NCBI GenBank assembly: GCA_963556495.2
Contig: OY747704.1
Location: 471,001 to 535,000, forward strand
Reading direction: 5' to 3'
DNA length: 64,000 nt
From: Valencia hispanica
Lineage: Eukaryota; Chordata; Actinopteri; Cyprinodontiformes; Valenciidae
How positions within the stretch are numbered: position 1 is the first letter of the stretch; each line of letters opens with the position of its first letter. Under the pieces are notes generated by a model, which had not been told where the DNA came from, did not search any database, and was given only the letters and a program-made list of their open reading frames with translations. Shown here in pieces: positions 22,085 to 34,200 of this stretch. A program made the position numbers and the translations under genes.

Positions 22085-22193
22085 TTTTACTTAATATGAT
22101 GTGACACTTTAGCTTTTAACTGTGGAAAGCACATTGAGCTACCGTTCTGTGTATGAAATGGGCTATATAAATAAACTTGACTTGACAAACAAA
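22085..22193 (+). repeat. LINE or SINE 3' tail
   Basis: 'aaagcacattgagctaccg' followed by 'gggctatataaataaacttg' and an (ACTTG)n end is the form of a LINE-derived 3' tail. The 300 bp upstream (21840-22080) are AT-rich with a fortuitous 65-codon ORF. Confidence 0.5.
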
Positions 22194-22300
22194 GCAAAAC
22201 ATGTAAGTACCTGTCTCCATCACTTCATGTACAATTTTAATAGTATTATACTTTCAACCAATAGGCCACACCTGTGCAACTGTCATTCATTATGCTAGTT

Positions 22301-23059
22301 TTTTTAAGGCCAGGCTTAAAACTTTCCTTTTTGATAAAGCTTATAGTTAGAGTGGCTAAGGTCATCCTGAGCTATCTCTGTAGTTATGCTGCTATAGGCT
22401 TAGACTGCTGGAGGACAGACTTACCAATTTTCTTCACTTTGCTACTTCCTTTTCTCCTACGACTCTCCAGTTGTATTACAGTACATTCTGTTATTTCGAC
22501 TGTCAACTTTGTGTTCTCTCCATGTTTTTCTTTCCATAGAAGATATACCTGGTCTGGTATCCTGCTTGGCTGCAATGCCCTGTTGGACGGGGGGCATTGA
22601 CTGGGATGATGCTCCCAGTAACTGAACATCCACTGTGTCCTGTTATCAACTTTTTACTTTCTGTAACATAGAGAGTTCTCTTATATCAGATCTTCTGTTC
22701 TTTCTGTGTTTCTGCTCTGTCTTCTCAAACCCCCAGACGGTCGTGGCAGATGGCCGCTCCTACTGAGCCTGGTTCTGTTGGAGGTTTCTTCCTGTTAAAG
22801 GGGAGTTTTTCCTCTCCACCGTCGCTACATGCTTGCTCAGTATGAGGGATTGCTGAAGGATTGCTGTGGTTGGAAAGTCTGCATCAACGGGGCCCAACCT
22901 CACGCCAATGACTGACGCAATCTGCTGGGATTCCTTAAATAGGAAACTTTTTAACTGATTGGAATGTTTGTATAAATGTATTGAAATGACTTCTTGTTAA
23001 GTGCCTTGAGATGACATCTGTTGTGAATTGGCGCTATATAAATAAACTGAATTGAATTG
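22301..23059 (+). mobile_element. L2-I LINE 3' end, 5'-truncated
   Basis: Plus-strand L2-I starting inside the last ORF2 codons ('RPGLKLSFLIKL' frame is shifted relative to the real 'ARLKTFLFDKAYS' end), followed by the complete 3' UTR and tail ending GAATTG at 23059. It is nested in the 21115-24950 insertion. Confidence 0.9.
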
Positions 23060-24780
23060 TTATGTTTAATGTGTTGTTGGTGTAGTTTTTTTATTTCAAG
23101 AATTACATCTGTTGCCATAACACTGTTGACAACTCTGCCTCCCCAATTTTAATGTACATAAGTCTCTTTTGCTTTCTGGCCCCCCTTTGTTTTTTATCTG
23201 TGTCCCTTTGTTTTATATAATCTTGTGTTTTAAAAAAAATGACTGTTTTATTCTCTACAATGATTGAAAATTATTTCAACAGTATATAACAAGGGAATAA
23301 ATAAGACAAATTATTTATCAGCCAACATCTCAATGTTAAAATAAACCTTGGTGTCTGCAATATTACAAAGCCAAATCATACTTATTATGCGGCTACAAAA
23401 CTGTTTATTTTTCTTGAAATGGAAAAAATATCTTTGTGTGAAAGAAAAACAGAAACTTAATTCATTTGTTGTTTATTTAATCAAAACAAACAAAAAATGG
23501 ACAGCATCCAAGAATATGAAAGAAGTGGCATTAAAGATGATGCACATATATTGTTAAGAACTTCTCCTTATGATCTTCCTGTATTTTTAGGCGACTGATA
23601 TAATCTGTAAGGAAAAAACATTTTATATTAATTAATTAATTTCAACATTGTCTTAGTTGGAAACCAGCTCACCACAACAAGACAAACGTGCTATAAACAA
23701 ATGACCACACAGACATAACACTTATGGGTGTATGTATGAAAGTACAACAATGAAGGTGAATCCCATATAACAGCATATCAGAAATGGTTAATGCCTTAAC
23801 TGACAACTCTTGTAAATGTCAAAAAAGTAATAAATCTCTGACAACAAAATAGGAAATATATCGTTGGAAAAACAGAGGTAATTAAAAAAAAAAAAGATAT
23901 GCATCTAAGATAAGGCTGCTATGTCGACAATGGGTTGAAATGATCACATTTCTTATCTACTTTACAAGTTAAAATCGTCAAAATAACGTGTTGGAACATA
24001 TACAGACACACACACATTATATATATATATAATGTTTGTGTGTCTTGACCACGAAGCGATTAATATGTATTTTGACAGTGAAATGAGTTAAACTCAATAA
24101 TTTTGTCAAATAAAATCATGAAGCCCCGTTTGTCCATAGCTTTTACTAAAACTATGTGAAGTTTAAATACATCAACATGTAAAGTAAATAAGAAATATAA
24201 TCATTTCAACCCATGTTCGACCAAGCAGCCTTATCTTAAATGCACAACATCTTAACCTGTTCAGTTTGTAGTTTCCCAGCGTGATTAACTAGCTACTTTG
24301 ATAGGAGCTCAGCTGCAGGAGCTTCATCTACAAAATATCGTACAGAAGTATTATTTTACTTACCGAAAAAAATGTAGCAGAGACTTCTTGGACGGTCTGT
24401 TAGTGCAATCAGTACCACAGCAAGCCATCTTTGTCCAATAAGTGCACGATTTATATCTAAACACTAATAAAGTTTGTGGATAGAACTGATGCTCAAGTTC
24501 AGAGAAAGGAAACGGCCTAAGTCTTAACGTGAGTCCCAGGCTGAAGGCGTTCCCCGGAGCAAGCAGGGGGGAGTAAGCAGTCTATGGCGACAAGCTGCTA
24601 GCCACCGTTAGCCACCAGCGCTAGTGCTGACGGCTCATCCGAGACCTGTCAATCAAAGGACACGCCCCCCATTATTCAAAATTTCAAGATTAAATTATGT
24701 CTAAACGGATGAGTTAGAAAAAAATTCACCCCCCCTTAGAGTTGTCATGACATAAACCTGACCTATTAAACCTAAAATGT
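23060..24780. other. non-coding interior of the 21115-24950 insertion
   Basis: AT-rich DNA without a credible gene. It includes a (CA)n(TA)n run near 24007-24032 and, at 24540-24660, GC-richer DNA with 'gctagccaccgttagccacc'. The 69-codon ORF at 23348-23557 has no motif. Confidence 0.45.
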
Positions 24781-24950
24781 TTTTTTGAACCAGACTGTAA
24801 ACATGTTTATTTCTGCTGTGAAGTTGGCCTTTTTATCATGGTAGTCAATAGGAAATTGCTCCTTTCTGGAGCCAGCCCCCAGTGGATGAGGGGTGAACTG
24901 CAATTTTTGTTACTTGGCCTCAATTCTGAGCGGCGGAATTTGCCCCTTGG

Positions 24951-25410
24951 TACCGACTTGATAGAGTCCCAGAAAATGGAGTGCAAGACTGGAGACAGCT
25001 CAGTAGTGCACTGCTTAAGCACCCTGGCTGAGATGCCATCTGGACCCGGTGCCTTGCCGGTCTTACATCTGTTCAATTGCAGGCGTATGTCTTCCCCTTT
25101 AAATGGAGGCTGTGATGGGGGATCCGGGGGCAGGGCACTGATCAGCTGATCACAGAGGGCAGAGTGGTCGACAGTATCAAAGCGTGTAAAGAAGGAATTT
25201 AAAGAATCAGCAAACTGAAAGGATCAGTTCTTGTTGTGTTAAGCTCAGTATTAGATGCTTGACCAGTGAGAACCTTAATTTTGTGATAAGCCTGTTTGGT
25301 GTTCATACTGCTGAACTCCTGTCCTATGCTGTCTTTATACTTTAGTTTTGCTTTGATTGTGTCATTTTTAATCTGTTTGTGTAGTATATTGATAGTTGTG
25401 CTGACAAACT
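24951..25410 (-). mobile_element. Rex1/Babar-like LINE, segment 2
   Basis: This continues segment 1. The minus-strand frame 'CKTGKAPGPDGISARVLKQC' (about 25000-25070) is the conserved start of the RT domain. The following stretch to 25410 is the endonuclease-RT linker in broken frames. The frame running on to 24807 crosses into the neighbouring insertion and is not real beyond 24951. Confidence 0.78.
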
Positions 25411-26690
25411 GCCTGGGAGCTGCTCCTCCCCTTCAATCACTGGGGTGAACCAGGTGGAACAAATCTTCCAGGCAATCTGGATGTGCCAGTACCTGGCTCT
25501 GTGGTTGTCTTTGGACCACACTGAAAGGAGCATGTATAGCACCACAAGACCAAGGAAACTTCAACTTTGTCTTCTAGATGACTGTGCAAGACCAAGCCCT
25601 CCACAAAACTGTGAAGGACAGCCGGTAAGCACCATATTGGCCATGTTTGGTTAGACTCATTTAAGAAGTTCATTGCTAATGCTACTCTAGAAAACAAACT
25701 TTTAACTCTTGTGTACTTTGACTGGACTTTTCCAGTGATTTGTAACTCAAAATTTTTGGTTTTATCAAACAAGTCGGGTATAAAGGAAAAGTAATAAAAA
25801 GCCAAATTCATTGTTTGACCAAGAAATGTCTGAAATAGTTCAAAGCAATTTAAACTTTGTAGAAATCTTAATAAACAAAGTTCTTAATTCAGTTAAGAAT
25901 GTATAGTCTAAAAAATATTTGGCCAAAAAAATGTAAGATCTAGGAACTTGGCTAAAAAAGTATGGAAGCACAGTTTGGCTAAAAATTAGATATATTAATT
26001 AACCTAAATATTAAACCAATTGAAGGTAAAAAAAAAAAAAAAAGTTATTTGGCTAAGATACTTGGTTAAAAGTTAAGAAAAAATATGCATTTTGAAAATT
26101 AAAATACCAACTGATTTGTTGATCTTAGAATAATCCTTTATTATAGTAATACTGCTTAAAATTACTGATTAAAAAATATATTGAATCTTTGACAGACTAA
26201 TTTTGAATGTATTTGGCTAAAATGTGAATTTAGCTCAAATATACTGACTCTGATCATTTGATTTAAAATGGTGGTTATTTTGGGAGAACATTTGCTTAAA
26301 ACCTAGAAACCTTGTTTTATAGTGGCAGTAATGTTTATCTGAGTTGAATGTGAATAATTTTGTTTAATCTGTCAACTCAAATAATAACTTGTATTTGTAA
26401 TTTCTCTTGAGGTTTTTTACCTGTTAACTTCCCACCAAAGAACGTTAAATAAAAAACAATCAACTGATCCCATGGCTGTTTATTGAGTGAAATCCAGTTA
26501 AGATGTTCATGTGGAGGGACTGTCCTTTTCAAGTGGGGAATTGCACAAGAGATCTGAGCTGAACTTGACAATAGGGTTCCAGTCTTTCCTCTGAAAGGCT
26601 TCAAACCTTTAATTTATTTTAATTTAAATGTAAGATGTGATCCAGGGATGAGAATTGGGGTACTTCTTAAATGTCTCTGTTGGTATGGTA
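25411..26690. other. unclassified AT-rich insertion in the Rex1-like LINE
   Basis: This block separates the linker (to 25410) from the endonuclease (from 26690) of the same LINE, so it is an insertion, although no duplication or terminal repeat is clear. At 25440-25660 there are short open frames on both strands without motifs. The 25900-26230 part contains five near-copies of TTTGGCTAA. No gene is supported. Confidence 0.45.
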
Positions 26691-27500
26691 GAAAAGATGC
26701 AGAATTTTATGTAATCCGTGATTACTGAAACCCTATGCTCCAAGTCCCCTTGGAAAATATTCCCTTCCGTGCACGCTAGGGATCCCTGCAGCTGTGCAAT
26801 TGTATCCTCCGACCAAATGGTGGCACTGTGGACGGTGGGCTTGGCACGTTTCAGTTGCGAGTTGTAATGTGGAAGTAGAACAATAACATTGTGATCGGAG
26901 TAGCAGAGTGGAGGATGAACCTGGATGGTGAATGCCTCAGAAATGTTCCCGTAACAAGTCTATGGTGTTGTGCTTCCTCGTGGGAATGTTAACGTACTGG
27001 TGCAGAGATGGCATGACACTGTCCAGTCTGCAGCTGTTAAAATCACCCACAATGAACAGCGGAATGTCTGGATACTTAGCCATCATAGAGCTAGCGTCCT
27101 TGGCTAGTAGCCTCGCTGCGCTCAGGGGAACATAAACACAGCTGATCACCACACGGGAAATCCCTCGGTAGGCAAAACGGACGTAGAGACAGGGTTAGCA
27201 ATTCAACATCGGGTGTGCAGATTGTACGGTGAGTCTTGATGTTAACACACCATCGCTTGTTAATGAAGATACAAACTCCACCACCCTTGTTTTTTTCTAG
27301 ACTCGCCTGTCCTATCAGCTTGTATGATGGTAAAGTTATCGAGACTAACCTCAGAGTTCGTGATGGTTCTGTCCAGCCAGGTTTCGGTCAGGGAGATGAC
27401 GCATACATTCCTGAAGGTCCTCTCAAACCGGCACTTGGCATGCAGCAGATTTATTTTGTTTCGTAGGGAGCAAACGTTAGCCAAAATGTTGTGAAGAGGG
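26690..27500 (-). pseudogene. Rex1/Babar-like LINE endonuclease (segment 3)
   Basis: An APE-type endonuclease nicks target DNA for reverse transcription. On the minus strand: 'ANVCSLRNKINLL' and 'VISLTETWLDRTI' at 27260-27484, then after a frame change 'CVYVPLSAARLLAK', 'PLFIVGDFNSCRLDSVMPSL' and 'NIPTRKHNTIDL' at 26937-27152. A further frame carries 'HPPLCYSDHNVIVLLPHYN' near 26850-26925, including the catalytic SDH. The order and the following 'ITDYIKFCI' fit the element at 40765-42590. Several frameshifts make it inactive. Confidence 0.8.
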
Positions 27501-27829
27501 GGTCTGAGGGGACGCTTCCTCAGACTGGTGCGTACCCCACCACTCCTTCACGGTTTTCTTGGTCGGAGTTCGCATGTAAGTTTGACTACTGGCCTCTGGG
27601 AGCAGAATACAGAAGAACAAAGTTGGAGAAGCTCATCGTGGCTATTGGTGAGTGGTGGTTCCTGGTTGTGTAGCCCCGCAATCATCCGCTAGCCATGGAA
27701 TTAACAATGTCAACACAATAATTCCACTCAGATCCAGCTTTTTGCATAATCTGCATAACATAGACATAGACATGACGAGAGAAGACGGAAAGACTTACTG
27801 ACGGGCTGTGTAATCACTGCCGAAGACAG
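27501..27829. other. probable 5' part of the Rex1-like LINE, undetermined
   Basis: Roughly 330 bp between the first endonuclease codons and an L1 fragment. It may be the upstream part of ORF2 or leader of the Rex1-like LINE; no motif can be assigned. Confidence 0.35.
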
Positions 27830-28790
27830 AAGAATGAAGAACAAATGTTTCTCCACACGAGTGTACGATAGCTGGTGTGAGGAGCCATCAATCCGGCTCC
27901 CAGGAATCGATGCAGACATGGAGATCAGAGCCATAGAAACCCAAAGGACCCCCAGAGCACAGGAACCCCAGGTAGACCAAGGCAGGGATGACCGCACCCC
28001 CAAGAGAGGATCAGTGGAGAGCCCTGGGGGAACATCCAATAGCCACAATGTAGGGTCCCAGGGGACCGCAGTGACAAGCACACAGGCTCCGCCGGCAACC
28101 CTCTGCACCAGGGCGGATCCAGCCATGGGCCCGGGGACTGAGGGCGCCCCAACCCCCAGCAGGGCCCCGACCAGGGAATGGCCAACAAGGGCTACAACAC
28201 ACAGACACAATCATACTTTCCCTCCCTCTTACACACATACATTCTCATCTGCACACTAAGACACACAAAAAAGGATGCTGTACACCCACTTATACTCCCC
28301 ATACACACTCTATACTCTCAGGTCCAGTTACTGATACCCCAGCAGAGAAAGGAGGTGGTCCCCCTACACTCTAGGATGGTGACAAGCAGACCGCCAAAGC
28401 CCACACAATGGCAAAGCAGTCCACCAGCCCAGGCCCCGACTAGACCGCCTTTTCCCACTTCCAGTCCCCAACCCCTGATGGCCAATAGCGAACAGGGGTG
28501 GAAAGACTCCCTAGTCTCCCATCTCCCGCTTGAGTACGGTGTTGATGCGTGTTATGTGTATTTAAAAACAGAGGGGTGGGATGAGGGGAAGGCAGCCACA
28601 CATCCCCAACCCCCACCACGAGCCCTCAGAGGTAAAGCTGATTGAACAGCTCATCCTCTGGATGCCAAAAAGCCTGCCCACCCCAAAGTCCCTACATGTG
28701 TCTCATGAGAATGTTATAAGTGAGTGTCTAAGGTGTACAGTAAAATTAGGAGCCAGGCAGCAATGGGGTAGTGGAGATGGAAACCCCTCA
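27830..28790 (-). repeat. L1 (Swimmer-like) 3' UTR fragment, inverted
   Basis: Reverse complement of parts of 32400-33985 in the large L1. Anchors: 'cgatagctggtgtgaggagc' (27868-) with its partner near 33945, 'atcgatgcagacatg' with 33900-33925, and 'cccaccccaaagtccctaca' (28678-) with 32455-32475. Internal deletions shorten it. The long plus-strand frame 27834-28259 and overlapping ORFs are UTR sequence that also appears open at 33571-33957; it has no protein motif. Confidence 0.82.
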
Positions 28791-28830
28791 CCCCAGTGAC
28801 GTACCTACACCCCAAGGACCTACATGGATG

Positions 28831-28903
28831 CCTTATTGGGCGGGGGGCGTCGACTGGGATGATGGTCTCGGTGGCTGAACATACCCCGTGTCCTGTTATC
28901 AGT
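28831..28903 (+). repeat. L2-I 3' UTR scrap
   Basis: About 70 bp matching the L2-I segment 'cgactgggatgat' followed by 'gtgtcctgttatca', as at 50876-50925. It is wedged between an L1 fragment and a Tc1 fragment. Confidence 0.7.
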
Positions 28904-29028
28904 CTTGTGCAGGTGTACAATCTTGTCCCTGGTGTCCTTAGACAGCACTATGTTCTTGGCCATGGTGGAGGTTGGAGTCTGACTGTATGAAGGTGAGAAC
29001 ATTTATATTTTGTACAGATTGCGAGTTC
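28904..29028 (-). mobile_element. Tc1 transposon, transposase start (left part)
   Basis: On the minus strand, 'MAKNIVLSKDTRDKIVHLHK' (about 28910-28966) is the first helix-turn-helix segment of a Tc1 transposase. Its 5' UTR continues to 29028 and resumes at 34560 after the L1 insertion. The rest of the transposase is missing. Confidence 0.8.
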
Positions 29029-31238
29029 TATAAAGAATTCTGGAATATTCTGGCACCAACATTCCACAGAATGCTGCAGGAAACCAAGGAAAATGGCCGA
29101 CTCCCACCAAATATGAATTCTGCCTACATTAGTCTTCTACTAAAATCAGGTAAAGACCCTTTGTTTCCCACCAGCTATCGTCCCATATCCCTTATTAATG
29201 TTGGTCTTAAAATAATCTGCAAAGCCCTCGCAAAAAGGATAGAGAAAGTAACCCCTCTTATAAGACATCCTGATCAAACTGGTTTTATTAAAGGGAGACA
29301 TTCATCCACAAATTCACGTAGATTAATAGATTTTTCTTACTGTAAAAACATTAAAACTAATATATTATCTTTAGATGCAGAAAAAGCATTTGATAGTTAA
29401 CTGGAAATTCTTATTTGTAACCTTACATAAATTTGGCTTTGGAAATTCTTTTATAAACTGGTTGAAAATATTATACAGTTCACCAACAGCATGTATCAGG
29501 ACAAATAACCAAACATCATCTAGGTTTAATATTCAGAGAGGTACCAGGCAGGGATTTCCTCTCTCTCCCTCCCTGTTCGCTATTTTTATTGAACCACTAG
29601 CTGCAGCAATCAGGCAAACTCACAATATTAAAGGCATAAAATGCAATAACATGGAACATAAAATCAGTCTTTATGCAGATGATGTATTACTTTTTCTCCA
29701 GCATTCACAAACCTTTCTCTCAGGTAATCGGGTTGATAAAGTCTTACTCAAATGTTTCAGATTATTCTATAAATTGGTTAAAATCTACAGTTCTTCCAAT
29801 CAATTGTTCTGTCTAGAATCCAACTAATACACAACTGCAGTCAGGGAATATTACCTATTTAGGTATCAATGTCTCACCAAGACTGGCAGATTTAATAACG
29901 CTAAACTACATCCCACTTTAAAAAAAAGTGGAAGATGATCTTGCTAGTTTTGCCCAGAATCAACTACTTATTCTCAATGATTCCAAGTAAACCATCACTA
30001 GACTGGATTAGATCTCTGGACTCCTCTATCTCTAAATTTCTTTGGAAAGATAAACCCCCACGTATCAGCTTAAAAACACTGCAGAAGACCAAATAAAAAG
30101 GAGGTCTAGATCTACCAAACTTCCATCATTATTTCTTAGCCAACAGGCTCCAATACATTTCAAGATGGTTAAAACATAGCTACCTAGACGAGTCCTGGAT
30201 AGATATAGAACAGACCCTATGTAATAAGATAAAACTTTCAGACCTACCATTTATTAGCTCAAATATAAAACATGAATGCTTTAAAAGCATAAAAATCAGC
30301 TCCTCTCTGACAGCATGGTGGGAGTTTCTAAAAATGACAGAGTCCACAATAATCCCATGCAGACGTACACCCATCTGGAATAACCCCGACATCTTGCATA
30401 AAAAATTTATGATAAGTTTTCCAGTCTGGAGGTGGAATGGAATTGAATACCTGGAACATATATTTGAAGGAACAGACTTTATCCCATTTAATACATTAAT
30501 TACACAATATGGAATTGATAAAAACAAATTCTTAGAATATCAACAAATTAAATCTATTATTAAAGGTAAATTTAGGCTCAATACAGCTGAATTACAAATT
30601 CCAGCAAGAGTTTTAGATTTTCTTAATCTCAACTCCCCCCCAAATTGCTGTCTAAAATATACAAAACTTTATCTACAGTAGATGAATCAATAGCCATCCC
30701 TATTTCAAAATGGGGGTGGATTTATCAGCCAGCTTTGACCAAAGCGTCTGGTCTCAGATATGGTTAAGAACCTTTAAAATAACAAAAAAATCCTCATTTG
30801 CAATTAATACAATACAAAATCCTTCATAGAGTATACTATACAGGTCAACGAATGTTTAGGATGGGTTTTACATCGTCTAATACCTGCTAACAATGCACAA
30901 GCAATATACCAGATACTTATGTTCATGCGCTTTGGTTCTGTCCACCTGTTAAGAAATTTTGGTGCCAGATATGTGAGGACTTATCAAAGTGTCTGAAATG
31001 TAACATCCCACCATCTCCCTCAGTTTGCCTGTTGGGAGATTTAAATGATATCACCATGGACACAAAGTCAGTTCTAATGGTTCACATTGCCTTAAGCATC
31101 CCTAAGAAAACTATCCTCCTGAACTGGAAAAATAAAAAAGCTCTTAATATTAATCAGTATAGAAATCTCTTGTGGACCATATTGGTCTTGAGACGGCCTC
31201 TGGCTCCATATCTGATCAATCTTTCTCGGCTCCTTTGA
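29029..31238 (+). pseudogene. L1 ORF2, reverse transcriptase and C-terminus
   Basis: L1 ORF2 reverse-transcribes the element at a nicked target. Seen: 'YISLLLKSGKDPLFPTSYRP' and 'ISLINVGLKIICKALAKRIE', 'HPDQTGFIKGRHSSTNSRRL' and 'LSLDAEKAFDS' (28972-29400). A 2-base deletion then shifts the frame to 'HLIVNWKFLF', 'RGTRQGFPLSPSLFAIFIEP' and the catalytic YADD at 29672-29683. Further frames give 'LYLFSMIPSKPPLDWI'-like and 'ISKFLWKDKPPRIS' segments, then an open 30334-30681 stretch. The Cys/His motif 'CTSNIPDTYVHALWFCPPVK' lies near 30895-30955, and the end is at 31238. There are at least four frame changes; the endonuclease is absent by 5' truncation. Confidence 0.9.
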
Positions 31239-34200
31239 TCGGCTCCATCACCTAGTGGGGGTGGGGGGCACTTGGTTTTTTCGTTTGGGACACTGTTGCT
31301 GATGTGGGGGTTTTGGGGTTGGAGGCGTCTGGGGGACACCCCAGGGGGTGGGATCACTGGGCGGATGGGGCGCTGGATGTCGTGGCCGGCCTGGGGTTGG
31401 GCTGTGGGTGGTAACTCCTGATGGCTGCATACAGTGCCTTGGGGGGGGTTGCACTGGCGGACATGGGTTACTGGCCTGGTGGCCGTGCTGCGCCAGGGTA
31501 GGGTCTGGGGTGGGCCTGGGGATTCGGGGCTCAGGGGCGCCGCGCCCCTTAGCTGTGGTCCTGGCAGGTGGTCAGCCGGCGTGGGGTCTCTGTTGGCTGT
31601 CGGGGCCGGCCGGCGGCCGGCATGTGCACCCGCCTCTCCTTCTTTCTCTGGCCCGATTGTCATCGCCGGTCCCTGTATGGCGTCTCGCTGCCATACAGGG
31701 ACCGGCCATACTGCGCTGGACTCGGCTCCTGGGTCTTGGTCTTTGTGCTGGGCGCTGGGGTTGGGCATTTGGCCGGGTTCGGTCGGACTTGCGGGTGGAC
31801 TGGCCGGGTGGTGGGCGTGCAGGGCAGGTGGGTGGGGCGCTGGGTTTGGTCTCCTGCCGGGCCGTCGAGCAACAGTGGTCACTCCACAAGGAATGAGGCT
31901 GGTGGATGTCGGCCTGGTGGGTCGCCCGCCCGGCTCATCGGTTTGCTCCTGGTCTGGGCAGGTACGTCGGCGTGGTTCGGGCTACGGGGGCCTCCGGTGT
32001 GCGGGTGGTGCTGGGGGCCTCCTTTGCTGGCGGGGAGGCTGCTGCTGTGTAGTGACAGGTGCTCTCCCCCTACGAGGGCACTTGGACGGTGGGGAGGGGT
32101 GTGAGGGAGGGAGAGTCTAGTGTCTTTTGTTTTGAGAGTAGAGCGAATGTCAGGGTGGGTTTAGTTCCCCTTCTGGAATGGGGCTGGGGGGACTGCCTTG
32201 GGGTCCGTGGGGCTTTGTGGTGCTGTGGCCGTGGGCCCCGGGTGGAACGTGCCATGGCCTCCCTCCCCTGGTGGATCCCGGTGAACAGCGGTGCCTATTG
32301 GGGTCAGTGGGGGAGCTGGCTCCCTGGGAAGACATTTTGTCTCCCAGTCCCTCCCTCCCCATCCCTGGACACCTCTGTCTACCCGCTCCATCACTTTACC
32401 ACTCATAGGGTCCCAACTTAGACACTCCCACTTATAACATTCTCACGCGACACATATGTAGGGACTTTGGGGTGGGCACACTTTTCGGCATCCAGAGGGG
32501 GAGCGGTTCAATCATCTTCACCTCTGGTGCCGTTGCCCACTGTTAAACCACATATAGACACTGAGGGCTCGGGGTGGGGGTTGGGATGTGTGGCTGCCTT
32601 CCCCACATCCCACCCCTCTGTTTTAAATGCACATTATTACAACACGCATCAACACCATACTCGAGCGGGAGGATGGAGGCTAGGGGTCTTTTCACACCCC
32701 TGTTCGCTACGGGCCATCAGGGGTTGGAGTCCGGAGGAGGAACAGGCGGTCTGGTCGGGGTCCTGGGATGTCGGGCTGCTTTGCCACTGTGGGGCCCTTG
32801 GCGGTCTTCTTGTCTCCGTCTTAGAAGGTAAGGGGTCCATCTCCCGGGTCCGGGGACTGGTGGCTCTACTGGGGCATCGGTACCTGGACCTGGGAGCATA
32901 AAGTGTGTATGGGGTGTGTGAGTGAGGGTACACCGTCATTTTTTTGGGATGTCTTGGTGAGTCAGTGAGAATGTATGTGTTTAAGAGGGAGGGAACGTAT
33001 GACTGTGTTTGTATGTCTTTGTCTACCTGTCAGGTTGGATCTTGGTCTGCCCCCTCGCCTGGCGCACCTCAGGCCTTACACTTAATGGGGGGCCTATTTC
33101 CCCTCCGTCACTCCCCGCCGGTGACGGGGGCCCCTGCCTGCCGGTGCATCGGTGGTCAATCCGGTTCGGACCTGGTGCGTGCCTGGCCGGCCCTGGGGGG
33201 GCCGGTGTGTCGGTCGGCCGATGCGCTGGGCCGATATCTTCCTTTGGTTGGTTAGGGCACATCTTTTAGAGGTCCCAGGTTTGGGATTGTTGGGTGGTGC
33301 CTGCTCGGTGGCTCGGCGGGATGCAGAACCAGCGTCTCTGCTCGTTTGATCACCTGTTCTGTGCGCACCGTGCGTGGCCGGTTCATTGGCGGGTTGGACC
33401 GGCCCTGGCCCTCGTTGGATGCCTGGTCTCGGCGCCCTGCGTTGCGTGGGATTGGGACCCGGGAGCTGGTACAACTTGGTGTCCAGATGCTGGCTGAGCC
33501 CGGCCTGGGTATGCTGTCCGTCCCCTGCGGCTATCGGTGGGGCGCTGGGATGTTGGCGGTGGGAATTGGCCTAGGGTGGAGGCGGCGCGTGGCGGCCAGC
33601 GGCGGCCTCTGCAGTGCCGGGGGCCCCTCGTCGGCCGGTCCCTTGTTGGGTCCCTGCTGGGGGGTGGGGTTCCCCTGGGCCCTGGCTCTCCCGTTCATTG
33701 ACCGGCCCGCCCTGGCGCGGCCGGTTGCCGGCGGGGCCCGTGGGCTCGTCACTGCTGCCCCTCGGGCCCCTGCATAGTGGCCGCTGGATGTTCCCCTGGG
33801 GTTCTCCTTTGCTCCACTCTTGGGGGATGCGGTCGGCCCCACCCTGGTCCGCCTGGGGCTCTGGGGGTCCTTTGGACATCTTTGCTCCGATATCCTTCAT
33901 GTCTGCATCGATTCCTGGGAGACGGATTGATGCCTGCTCACACCAGCTATCGAACATGGAGAAACTTTATATGCACCAGCATGCTAACAAACACACATAG
34001 ATGTGGGGTCTCTGGTGTTTAAGGATATATTCTTGGGCTGAGGTTATCATTACTAGAGCTTGATTAATCGGTACCATGAGTTTTTCTGTGACGTTGTTGT
34101 ATTTTTATATCTATTTTTGTGTGATGTGGTTGTGTAATTCTTAGTTCACAATGTTTGGTTTGTTTTGTCGATGTTCCTTTTTCGTGTTTGTTTTGTTTTT

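Larger units (their letters stand above)
21115..24950. mobile_element. unclassified 3.8 kb insertion with GTACC duplication
   Basis: The block splits the Rex1-like RT: 'gggatgtgtacc' before it resumes as 'taccgacttgatagagtc' after it, and GTACC occurs at 21110-21114 and 24950-24954. The left end starts 'gaccatagactgtatataac' and the right end closes 'ggaatttgccccttgg'. The ends are not inverted copies of each other, but both are sequences I associate with one common, poorly classified teleost repeat. No ORF of its own is convincing. It carries a nested L2-I piece (22301-23059) and a small LINE/SINE tail (22085-22193). Confidence 0.6.

Noticed and set aside
22384..22629. 81-codon minus-strand ORF and other ORFs across L2-I tails (for example 2622-2886, 5569-5898, 37249-37498)
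   Set aside because: They are antisense or out-of-frame readings of the same L2-I 3' UTR in different copies.
24001..24040. Short palindromic CA/TA run as a possible regulatory element
   Set aside because: It is a simple dinucleotide microsatellite; nothing distinguishes it from background.
27834..28259. 141-codon plus-strand ORF that resembles the minus-strand frame 33571-33957
   Set aside because: Similarity reflects the shared L1 3' UTR in inverted copies; the frames are antisense to the element and have no domain.
31154..32120. Long overlapping ORFs (228, 242, 182 codons) in the L1 3' UTR
   Set aside because: All arise from G-rich/C-rich composition, are open on both strands, lack motifs and recur only as parts of L1 copies.
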